This document shows, piece by piece, positions 1-5,869 of a stretch of DNA of 6,473 nucleotides; the stretch's first letter is position 1; the number at the start of each line of letters is the position of its first letter. The DNA is from an uncultured Atopobium sp. (GTDB lineage Bacteria; Actinomycetota; Coriobacteriia; Coriobacteriales; Atopobiaceae). Below the pieces are notes generated by a model that saw only the letters and a list, made by a program, of their open reading frames with translations, was not told where the DNA came from and did no database searches. The stretch lies in NCBI GenBank assembly GCA_937990665.1, contig CALKRF010000147.1:1-6473 (forward strand), read 5' to 3'. The position numbers were made by a program, and so were the translations under genes.

Positions 1-124
1 CTACATTTGCAGCAAACGTACCAACTGGCAGGTTAGGAATCCACTGTTTAAAGAGGACTCCCAACTGCCAGCGACCTAAACTACCAAGTGCTCCGCCAAG
101 AGCAACCGCTAAAGCTTCAAACAA
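1..124 (-). CDS. crcB: CrcB/FluC-type fluoride channel, N-terminal fragment (gene continues beyond left edge)
   Basis: Only the first 41 codons are inside the window. The reading frame gives a short hydrophobic N-terminus with GGALGSLGR (residues 10-18), matching the family pattern GGxxGxxxR in the first helix. It then has VGTFAANV (34-41), matching the conserved (W/L)GTLxxN block, whose Asn (N40 here) lines the fluoride path in characterised Fluc channels. Family members are small (about 120-130 residue) four-helix proteins that work as antiparallel dimers in the inner membrane and export fluoride passively. The start chosen is TTG at 124-122, with AGGGG at 137-133 spaced 8 nt away. The frame is closed by TGA just upstream, and ATT one codon earlier is the only near alternative. 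The start lies 11 nt after the stop of the preceding ABC gene, so translation and transcription are probably coupled to it. No fluoride riboswitch is possible in so small a gap. The family call is fairly firm; the exact start is less so. Confidence 0.8.
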   Translation of the reverse strand, partial: MFEALAVALGGALGSLGRWQLGVLFKQWIPNLPVGTFAANV

Positions 125-135
125 AATAAACGCCC

Positions 136-1956
136 CTACTCCAGCTCACGCGAGCCCGTATACAGCTGGTAATACTCTCCGTGCTTGGCAATAAGCTCAT
201 CGTGAGTACCACGCTCAATAATACGGCCATGCTCCAGAACCATAATGGCATCAGAGTTTCGAACCGTAGACAGCCTGTGAGCAATCACAAAGACGGTACG
301 GCCTGCCATTAGGGCATCCATGCCCTTCTCGATAAGTGCCTCAGTACGCGTATCAATACTGGAAGTTGCCTCGTCCAGAATGAGAACAGGAGGATCAGCA
401 ATTGCAGCACGTGCAATGGCCAGAAGCTGCCTCTGACCTTGGGAAAGGTTAGCGCCATCCGAGGTAAGTACGGTGTTGTAACCGCGAGGCATGCGGCGGA
501 TAAACTTATCTGCGTTTGCAATCTTTGCCGCAGCGATAACCTCATCATCAGTGGCATCTAGCTTGCCAAAGCGAATATTGTCCGCGATGGTACCTGTGAA
601 CAGATGCGTGTCCTGCAAAACAATGCCCAATGAGGACCTCAGCGCAGATTTCTTGATGTCGTTGATAGGAATGCCGTCGTAGGTGATGGTTCCACTGCGA
701 ACATCGTAGAAGCGGTTAATAAGGTTGGTAATAGTCGTTTTACCAGCACCAGTTGAGCCGACAAACGCAATCTTTTGGCCAGGCTTTGCAAACAGCGTGA
801 GATTTGCAAGAACCGTCTGATCATCGTCGTATCCAAAGGTTACGTCATCAAAACGGACGTCTCCGGCAAGAGGAGTTTTCTCGCCAGATGGTTTGACCCA
901 AGCCCAAGACTCTTCTCCGGACTCATAGCCACTAACGCGGACCAGGTCAACCTTGCCCTCATCAACCTCGGGAGCCATTTCCATAACTGCAAAAATACGC
1001 TCGGCACCGGCAAGAGCGGTGAGCAGGAAGTTGGAAAGCTGTGTGAACTGATTGAACGGCATGGCAGCTTGGCGAACAAAGACCAGGTAGGACGCAAGGC
1101 TTGCAACGTCCGCGTGTCCGTTGACGGCAAGCAGAGCGCCAACCACGGTGACCACGGCGTAATTGATGTACGTTAATGAAACCGTGATAGGGACCATAGT
1201 TGCCGCATACGCCTGAGCGTTTGTTCCAGAGTGCCTGAGCTCTTCATTGACCTTTTGGAAGTCAGCAAAGTTGGCATCCTCGTGATTAAATACTTTAACC
1301 ACCTTAAGGCCAGAGATAGTTTCTTCGGCAAAACCGTTAAGAACACCAAGACTCTTCTGCTGCACCGAATAATGTTTAGCAGAGCGCTTACTTGCATAGC
1401 GTGCATATATCACAATTAATACATCAAAGAGAATAGTAATGAGCGTCAACTGCCAGTTAAGAACAATCAGCAGCACAAGTGTGCCAACCATCTGAATAAA
1501 CGCCAAGACAAGATTGGCAAAGCTGTTATTAAGCGCTTCTGAGATGGTATCCACGTCGTTGGTAAAGAAACTCATGATATCGCCGCGGGTACGGCGGTCA
1601 AAAAACCTCAGGGGCAGCGATTCGATATGCTCAAAAAGGTCTCGTCTAATATCAAAAACAATCCTCTGAGCAGCGCGAACCATAATTTGCGTGTAACCAA
1701 CACTGGTAAGAGCGCCAATTGCATACACAACCGCCGTGAATACAATGAGGTTGGTGAATGCGTTTACGTCTCCCCTGCCTACTGCGGCAACAACAGGCTT
1801 AATCATGTAGGTGCCCAGAAGCGCCGCTAAACCGCTGATAGAAACAAGAAGCGCCACCAACATAAGGCGTTTCTTAGCATGACCTAAGTACGAGACAAAC
1901 ACTCTGATGGTATGTCCGATGTTTTGAGGACGTGCTCCTCCTGCGCGATTAGCCAT
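136..1956 (-). CDS. Heterodimeric ABC exporter, subunit with intact catalytic site (LmrD/TM288/BmrD-like)
   Basis: A 606-residue half-transporter in the inner membrane with an N-terminal six-helix exporter domain (about residues 20-325) and a C-terminal ATPase domain (about 365-600). Visible motifs are Walker A GSTGAGKT (400-407), Q-loop Q448, signature LSQGQ (504-508, where LSGGQ is usual), Walker B VLILDE (524-529) with catalytic Glu 529, and switch His 560. The substituted signature with a complete Walker B/His is the hallmark of the catalytically competent partner in heterodimeric exporters, so it should pair with the product of the gene just upstream. The linker between the two domains (about 335-364, with W351 and W353) is longer than in its partner. 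The start is set at ATG 1956 (MANRAGG...) because TAAGGAGGTG lies 4 nt upstream. An in-frame ATG at 2016 has no such site and would lie well inside the upstream gene. The substrate cannot be read from sequence; drugs, lipids and peptides are all possible. Confidence 0.93.
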   Translation of the reverse strand: MANRAGGARPQNIGHTIRVFVSYLGHAKKRLMLVALLVSISGLAALLGTYMIKPVVAAVGRGDVNAFTNLIVFTAVVYAIGALTSVGYTQIMVRAAQRIVFDIRRDLFEHIESLPLRFFDRRTRGDIMSFFTNDVDTISEALNNSFANLVLAFIQMVGTLVLLIVLNWQLTLITILFDVLIVIYARYASKRSAKHYSVQQKSLGVLNGFAEETISGLKVVKVFNHEDANFADFQKVNEELRHSGTNAQAYAATMVPITVSLTYINYAVVTVVGALLAVNGHADVASLASYLVFVRQAAMPFNQFTQLSNFLLTALAGAERIFAVMEMAPEVDEGKVDLVRVSGYESGEESWAWVKPSGEKTPLAGDVRFDDVTFGYDDDQTVLANLTLFAKPGQKIAFVGSTGAGKTTITNLINRFYDVRSGTITYDGIPINDIKKSALRSSLGIVLQDTHLFTGTIADNIRFGKLDATDDEVIAAAKIANADKFIRRMPRGYNTVLTSDGANLSQGQRQLLAIARAAIADPPVLILDEATSSIDTRTEALIEKGMDALMAGRTVFVIAHRLSTVRNSDAIMVLEHGRIIERGTHDELIAKHGEYYQLYTGSRELE

Positions 1957-3751
1957 GTGACACCTCCTTACCAGCAGCGTCAATGTCTGACTGACTACCG
2001 CCAGTCTGCGACTCATACAGCTCTCTGTAGATAGGGCTCTTGGCGAGAAGTTCTGTGTGGGTGCCAGTCATATGAACCCTACCGTTATCAAGAACGACAA
2101 TCTGATCTGAGTCCATAACTGAGTTCACACGCTGGGCAATGATAATCTTTGTCATGTCAGCAAGCTCGGCAAGTCCAGCGCGAATCTTTGCGTCAGTTGC
2201 GGTATCAACCGCGCTGGTAGAGTCATCAAAAATGATAATCTTTGGCTTCTTCAAAAGCGCGCGTGCAATACAAAGACGCTGCTTCTGACCACCGGAGACA
2301 TTAACGCCACCCTGACCAAGGTCTCCATCCAAGCCACCAATCCTGTCAAGAAACTCATCAACGCATGCAATAGAGCACGCGTGGAGTAGCTCCTCATCAG
2401 TTGCGTTGGGATCGCCCCAGAGCAGGTTGTCGCGGACGGTACCGCTGAACAGCACATTTTTCTGAAGGACAACAGACACTGCGTCACGAAGTGCAGCAAG
2501 ATTGTAGGAACGGACGTCATTCTCGCCAACAAACACAGCGCCTTCAGTTGCATCGTATAAGCGAGCAATCAGCTGGATAAGAGTGGTTTTTCCGGAGCCA
2601 GTGCCACCGAGAATACCAACGGTAGAGCCTGGCGCAAACGAGAGGTTAATGTCTTCAAGAACGTCCTCTTCAGCGCTCTGACTGTACTTGAAGGACACGT
2701 TTTCAAAGCGGACTGCGCCATTCTTAACGTCAGTCAAGCCGTACTCTGGAGACTCAATAGCAGGCTCTTCGGAAAGAATCTCTCCAATTCGACGCACGCT
2801 GGTAATGGCGCGAGCAGTAAGCAAGAACACGCCAGAAATCATCATAAGAGAGTTCATGATAAGCAGTACGTAGCTCATAAAGCCCGTGAGCTCGCCAACG
2901 CCCAGTCTGCCAGCCATAATCATCTGGCCGCCAAACCAAAGAATAGCCACATTAGTAACATACATTGATGCTTGGAAAATAGGCAGATTTAAAACGGAAG
3001 TGCCAAAGGTCTTTGTAGCAGTCTGCGCGTACTGCGTATTAACTTTTTCAAAGCGATCAGAGACATATCCTTCTCGGACATATGCCTTAATAGCGCGCAC
3101 GGCCGCAAAGTCTTCCTGCAGAGCCTCGTTAAGCTTATCCATTGCACCTTGCATAACGCGGTACAAAGGGCCAACACGCTTCACAATAAAGAAGAGCGCA
3201 ATAGCTAGGAAAGGCAACACAGCAAAATACACTACCGCCAGCTCTGGACTCATAATAAATGCCATAACCAAGCCCATGACCAGCATAATTGGTCCACGCA
3301 TAAACGGGCGTGTACCCATTGCAAAGGCGTTCTGAATAATGGTTACGTCGGAGGTTAAACGCGTTACCAGAGAGGATGAATCGTATTTATCAAGATTTGC
3401 AAAAGCAAACTCTTCCATACGGCGATACTCGTCTTGTCTGAGTTGAGCTCCCAGTCCCATAGCTGCTTTTGCTGAGTAGCGTGCATAGCCAATACCAGCA
3501 AACATGGCGAGAAGAGCAAAGACAACCATAACGGTGCCGTTTACAAAAACAGTCTGAAGGTTGCCTTGCAAAATACCTTGGTCAACAATTTGGGCCATGA
3601 GTACAGGAATCACTAATTCGAGTAGGGACTCTGCAAACACGCAGAGTCCCGACATAACAAAGTCCTTTTTATACGCGCCAAAATGGTCCAAGATTACCTT
3701 TAACTCAGCGCGAGCAGATGGAGCTTTTTCTTCTACAGAAACATCGTTCAT
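1949..3751 (-). CDS. Heterodimeric ABC exporter, subunit with degenerate catalytic site (LmrC/TM287/BmrC-like)
   Basis: A 600-residue half-transporter. The membrane domain spans about residues 25-320, with a first helix at about 31-53 and the family-typical IVDQGI just after it (55-60). The ATPase domain follows (about 345-580). Motifs are Walker A GGTGSGKT (382-389), Q-loop Q430, and an intact signature VSGGQ (485-489). Walker B is IIIFDD (505-510), where D510 replaces the catalytic Glu, and the switch-loop His is Gln (Q540 in IIIAQR). I checked both substitutions at the codon level (GAT-GAC and CAG). This combination is known in the non-hydrolysing half of TM287/288-like heterodimers, where its signature motif completes the active site of the partner. 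The first in-frame start is ATG 3751; only a weak TGGTG 8 nt upstream serves as ribosome site. The gene follows aspS by 45 nt and overlaps the partner gene by 8 nt. It also contains a perfect inverted repeat at codons 34-42. The substrate is unknown. Confidence 0.93.
   Translation of the reverse strand: MNDVSVEEKAPSARAELKVILDHFGAYKKDFVMSGLCVFAESLLELVIPVLMAQIVDQGILQGNLQTVFVNGTVMVVFALLAMFAGIGYARYSAKAAMGLGAQLRQDEYRRMEEFAFANLDKYDSSSLVTRLTSDVTIIQNAFAMGTRPFMRGPIMLVMGLVMAFIMSPELAVVYFAVLPFLAIALFFIVKRVGPLYRVMQGAMDKLNEALQEDFAAVRAIKAYVREGYVSDRFEKVNTQYAQTATKTFGTSVLNLPIFQASMYVTNVAILWFGGQMIMAGRLGVGELTGFMSYVLLIMNSLMMISGVFLLTARAITSVRRIGEILSEEPAIESPEYGLTDVKNGAVRFENVSFKYSQSAEEDVLEDINLSFAPGSTVGILGGTGSGKTTLIQLIARLYDATEGAVFVGENDVRSYNLAALRDAVSVVLQKNVLFSGTVRDNLLWGDPNATDEELLHACSIACVDEFLDRIGGLDGDLGQGGVNVSGGQKQRLCIARALLKKPKIIIFDDSTSAVDTATDAKIRAGLAELADMTKIIIAQRVNSVMDSDQIVVLDNGRVHMTGTHTELLAKSPIYRELYESQTGGSQSDIDAAGKEVSHG
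1961..1970 (-). promoter_or_regulatory. Strong Shine-Dalgarno for the second ABC subunit
   Basis: TAAGGAGGTG on the minus strand is nearly the full anti-16S complement; its GGAGG core sits 6 nt before the ATG at 1956. It lies inside the last codons of the upstream ABC gene, whose TAA stop (1951-1949) is within the 8-nt overlap ATGGCTAA. It fixes the start of the downstream gene at 1956 rather than 2016. Being much stronger than the site of the upstream gene, it suggests that the two subunits are co-translated from one mRNA with efficient reinitiation. Confidence 0.9.
3625..3650 (-). repeat. Perfect 10-bp inverted repeat (hairpin) inside ABC gene
   Basis: The arms GGGACTCTGC (3625-3634) and GCAGAGTCCC (3641-3650) are exact reverse complements around a 6-nt loop, AAACAC on the plus strand. 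In the mRNA of the minus-strand ABC gene this is a GC-rich stem about 100 nt after the start codon. It covers codons 34-42, which encode part of the first membrane helix (SGLCVFAESL). No T-run follows it in the direction of transcription, so it does not look like a normal intrinsic terminator. Confidence 0.85.
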
Positions 3752-3796
3752 TTCTAAAACACCATGTACCTTACTGTCTTGCGTTGCTTGGTTTGC
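3752..3796 (-). other. Short aspS-to-ABC intergenic gap without terminator
   Basis: The 45-nt spacer between the aspS stop and the first ABC start holds no GC-rich stem followed by a T-tract and no recognisable -35/-10 pair. A TGGTG (ending 8 nt before the ATG) is the only plausible ribosome site. An AAGG lies 17 nt away, which is too far to serve this start. The lack of a terminator argues for read-through from aspS into the ABC genes, though a promoter inside the aspS 3' end cannot be excluded. Confidence 0.55.
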
Positions 3797-5623
3797 TTAT
3801 GCCTCTTTTGGAAGCGTCTGAAGCGAAACCTCCTTGAGCTGCTCATTAGAAACAGATGAAGGAGCGCTAGACATCAGATCAGAGCCAGAAGTAGTCTTTG
3901 GGAATGCCATGACATCACGGATGGAATCGGCACCTGCAAGCAGCATGCATACACGGTCAAGACCAAGTGCAAAGCCGCCCATTGGAGGTGCGCCAAACGT
4001 CAAAGCCTCCATCAAGAAGCCAAACTGAGCCTTTGCACGCTCTTCGGTAAAGCCGAGTTTCTCCAGAATCTTAAGCTGCAGCTCAGCGTTGTGGATACGC
4101 ATTCCGCCGCCGCCAGCCTCAAAGCCGTCCATAACAAAGTCGTAGGTATACGAGCCCATAGCCAGAGGATCAGTGTCCAGAAGGTCAAGCTCATCCTCAC
4201 GAGGAAGGGTGAAGGGCTGATGCTCAGAGGCGTAAGACTGAGTCTCCTCATCCCAGTGGAACAGTGGGAAGTTAACAACCCAGAGGAAATCATGACCTTC
4301 TCGTGGTACATCCAAAACCTTTGCCATATGCAGGCGCATACCACCAAGAATCTCGTCTGTCTCCAGGCGACCGCCCACGGCAAAGAGAATCAAGTCCCCT
4401 GCCTCAGCAGACATCTCTGCACGTAGTGCCTCAAGCTCTTCTGGCGAGAAGAACTTAGTGATAGGACCTCCCACGGAACCGTCCTCTTTGAAGGCGACCC
4501 ATGCAAGTCCCTTGGCACCAAAGCCAGCAGCTACCTCAGCAAGCTTATCAACCTGAGAGCGTGGCCAGGTGCCTGCACCCTTGACGTTGATAGCCTTGAC
4601 GTACTGACCATCAGTTGTTGCAGCAGAGCTAAAGAGCTTAAAGCTGGACTGCTTAAAGACCTCAGAGACGTCGTGAAGCTCCATACCAATGCGGGTATCA
4701 GGCTTGTCAGAGCCGTAGGTATCCATTGCGTCCCAATACTGAATCTTGCGCAGTGGAGCTGGGAACTCAATACCCATCTTTGCAAATGCATCGCCCAGAA
4801 TATCCTCAAGCTCTGCCATGACATCTTCCTCGCGGACAAATGCCATCTCCATATCAACCTGCGTAAACTCAGGCTGACGATCTGCACGGAGGTCCTCATC
4901 GCGGAAGCACTTAGTAATCTGGTAGTAGCGCTCAACGCCGCCAATCATCAGCAGCTGCTTCAACAACTGTGGAGACTGTGGCAGTGCGTAGAAGTTTCCG
5001 CCCTGCATTCTGGATGGAACCAAGAAGTCACGAGCTCCCTCAGGAGTAGATTTAAACAGCGCTGGAGTCTCTACCTCGGTAAAGTCACGCTTATGGAATG
5101 CCTCACGAAGCGCAAATGCAAAATCAGAACGCATACGAAGATTCTGTGCCATCTGAGGACGACGCAGGTCAACGTAGCGATACCTCAGGCGAAGGTCCTC
5201 GTTAACATCAATGTGGTTCTCAATCTGGAATGGTGGAACTGCACTGGTGTTAAGGACCTCAATCTTGGAAGCAAGTACCTCTACCTCACCGGTAGCAAGA
5301 GCCTCATTGGTCTGACCTTCAGAACGATGCTGAACCGTACCAGAAATCAAAACAGGCCACTCAGGACGAATAGTCTCTGCAGTTGCAAATGTTTCTGCAT
5401 CAACATCTGGGTCAAATAGAATCTGTGTCAAACCCTCGCGATCACGAAGGTCAACAAAAATCAGGCCTCCAAAGTCACGACGACGCCAAACCCAACCAGT
5501 GAGCGTAACGGTCTTGCCGATATGCTCTGCGCGAAGCTCTCCGCAGGTATGCGTATGCATGCTGTGCAAATCAACAGCTGCGTGAGCGGAATAATTCTGG
5601 GGGGTTTCTGAGGAACAATCCAT
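3797..5623 (-). CDS. aspS: Aspartyl-tRNA synthetase (bacterial type, class IIb)
   Basis: This cytoplasmic enzyme charges tRNA-Asp with aspartate using ATP. The 608-residue product is close to the usual bacterial length (about 590). Its layout is complete. The anticodon-binding OB fold covers about 25-125, with TLTGWVWRRRDFGGLIF at 40-56. Family-typical RYRYVDLRRPQM follows at 147-158, then TPEGARDFLVPSR (193-205) and ALPQSPQLLKQLLM (213-226). Motif 2 is FRDEDLRADRQPEFTQVDME (240-259). A bacterial GAD insertion domain lies around 310-420, and motif 3 is FALGLDR with Arg 557, followed by IRDVMAFPKT (568-577). The start at ATG 5623 has AAAGGA 5 nt upstream. ATG 5560 lines up with the E. coli N-terminus but lacks a ribosome site, and the ATG at 5674 is less well supported. 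The chosen start gives about 21 extra residues. Two positions linked to tRNA-Asp/Asn discrimination carry F51 and G103, so strict specificity is uncertain. The ABC genes follow on the same strand. Confidence 0.97.
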   Translation of the reverse strand: MDCSSETPQNYSAHAAVDLHSMHTHTCGELRAEHIGKTVTLTGWVWRRRDFGGLIFVDLRDREGLTQILFDPDVDAETFATAETIRPEWPVLISGTVQHRSEGQTNEALATGEVEVLASKIEVLNTSAVPPFQIENHIDVNEDLRLRYRYVDLRRPQMAQNLRMRSDFAFALREAFHKRDFTEVETPALFKSTPEGARDFLVPSRMQGGNFYALPQSPQLLKQLLMIGGVERYYQITKCFRDEDLRADRQPEFTQVDMEMAFVREEDVMAELEDILGDAFAKMGIEFPAPLRKIQYWDAMDTYGSDKPDTRIGMELHDVSEVFKQSSFKLFSSAATTDGQYVKAINVKGAGTWPRSQVDKLAEVAAGFGAKGLAWVAFKEDGSVGGPITKFFSPEELEALRAEMSAEAGDLILFAVGGRLETDEILGGMRLHMAKVLDVPREGHDFLWVVNFPLFHWDEETQSYASEHQPFTLPREDELDLLDTDPLAMGSYTYDFVMDGFEAGGGGMRIHNAELQLKILEKLGFTEERAKAQFGFLMEALTFGAPPMGGFALGLDRVCMLLAGADSIRDVMAFPKTTSGSDLMSSAPSSVSNEQLKEVSLQTLPKEA

Positions 5624-5627
5624 TTTT

Positions 5628-5635
5628 ATCCTTTC
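5628..5635 (-). promoter_or_regulatory. Shine-Dalgarno fixing the aspS start
   Basis: GAAAGGAT on the minus strand has its AGGA core 5 nt before the ATG at 5623. This supports that start over the downstream in-frame ATG at 5560, which is preceded by a stretch with no purine-rich site, even though the latter matches the E. coli protein N-terminus better. Confidence 0.75.
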
Positions 5636-5673
5636 GTCTTTGCTTCCCTGTGCCAAATCGGAAAGCGCCTTCA

Positions 5674-5698
5674 AGACGGCAAAAACGTGTAGACGGCA
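5674..5698. repeat. Direct repeat AGACGGCA, two copies
   Basis: AGACGGCA occurs at 5674-5681 and again at 5691-5698, 17 bp start to start, in the untranslated leader of aspS. The second copy overlaps the loop and right arm of the small hairpin there. It could be a pair of protein-binding half-sites, but two 8-mers are weak evidence and no regulator is recognisable. Confidence 0.4.
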
Positions 5699-5702
5699 CG
5701 TT
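5684..5702 (-). other. Small hairpin in the aspS leader
   Basis: AACGTG (5684-5689) and CACGTT (5697-5702) form a 6-bp stem with a 7-nt loop. Read on the minus strand, the 3' arm runs into further T residues (CACGTTTTT), so it superficially resembles a weak terminator or attenuator in the aspS 5' leader. The stem is short and partly A-T, so it may be chance. The leader has no T-box consensus and, with about 90 nt from the proposed start point, is too short for a T-box. Confidence 0.35.
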
Positions 5703-5720
5703 CTTGCTCATAGATAGACT

Positions 5721-5726
5721 ATTGTA
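5721..5726 (-). promoter_or_regulatory. Candidate -10 box for aspS
   Basis: TACAAT on the minus strand matches TATAAT at five of six positions and sits about 100 nt before the aspS ATG, predicting a leader of roughly 90 nt. No good -35 lies at 16-18 bp spacing: the hexamer at 17 bp is GAGCTT, and TTGAGG is too far upstream. This is therefore a partial promoter call based on the -10 element and its position in the divergent intergenic region. Confidence 0.4.
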
Positions 5727-5858
5727 CTCTCCAACGTTTAGCCAAGCTCCCTCAATCTGAACTTAGTGGAGATTCACGAGGAATAAATAACTTACCATCA
5801 CACTTTTACGCTAGACTGAAATTGATACACATGAGCCCTCTCATAGGGCGAGAAGAAC

Positions 5859-5864
5859 TTGGAG
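5859..5864 (+). promoter_or_regulatory. Shine-Dalgarno fixing the HAD phosphatase start
   Basis: TTGGAG has its GGAG core 5 nt before the ATG at 5870. An in-frame ATG at 5831 would add 13 residues ahead of the conserved HAD N-terminus but has no ribosome site, so 5870 is preferred. Confidence 0.75.
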
Positions 5865-5869
5865 CTTTC

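Larger units (their letters stand above)
5624..5869. other. Divergent intergenic region between aspS and the HAD phosphatase gene
   Basis: These 246 bp must hold the promoters for both outward-facing genes. On the aspS side there are a ribosome site, an AACGTG/CACGTT hairpin, an AGACGGCA direct repeat and a TACAAT -10 candidate. On the phosphatase side I see only weak promoter candidates, such as TAGACT at 5812-5817 without a fitting -35. There is also a 5-bp inverted repeat, GCCCT-CTCAT-AGGGC, at 5835-5849. No RNA gene, riboswitch or small ORF with a convincing ribosome site was recognised. Confidence 0.6.

Noticed and set aside
840..1142. Minus-strand alternative frame within the second ABC gene
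   Set aside because: It overlaps a confident gene in another frame, and its product shows no motif.
1141..1160. Tandem ACCACGG repeats in the second ABC gene
   Set aside because: Two 7-mers separated by 2 nt in coding sequence are explained by codon use for adjacent Val residues (VVTVVGA) in a membrane helix.
1957..2016. Longer N-terminus (start at 2016) for the second ABC subunit
   Set aside because: The extra 20 residues are not family-like and would overlap the upstream gene by 68 nt. The strong Shine-Dalgarno at 1961-1970 points to 1956.
2886..3335. Plus-strand open frame of 149 codons opposite the first ABC gene
   Set aside because: It is antisense to a clear membrane-domain coding region, has no family match that I recognise, and has a composition expected of a shadow frame.
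4673..5419. Plus-strand open frame of 248 codons opposite aspS
   Set aside because: It lies wholly antisense to the well-supported aspS gene. Its product is rich in Cys, His, Asn and Leu, shows no recognisable domain, and looks like a reverse-frame shadow.
5624..5674. Longer N-terminus (start at 5674) for AspRS
   Set aside because: The added residues are polar and unlike AspRS N-termini. The AAAGGA site lies inside this stretch at the right distance for ATG 5623.
5624..5714. T-box riboswitch controlling aspS
   Set aside because: T-box leaders are usually about 200 nt or more with a conserved antiterminator sequence. The proposed leader is about 90 nt and shows no such sequence.
5831..5869. 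Upstream in-frame ATG for the HAD phosphatase
   Set aside because: It has no ribosome site, and the extension precedes the conserved N-terminal strand. TTGGAG before 5870 is well spaced.
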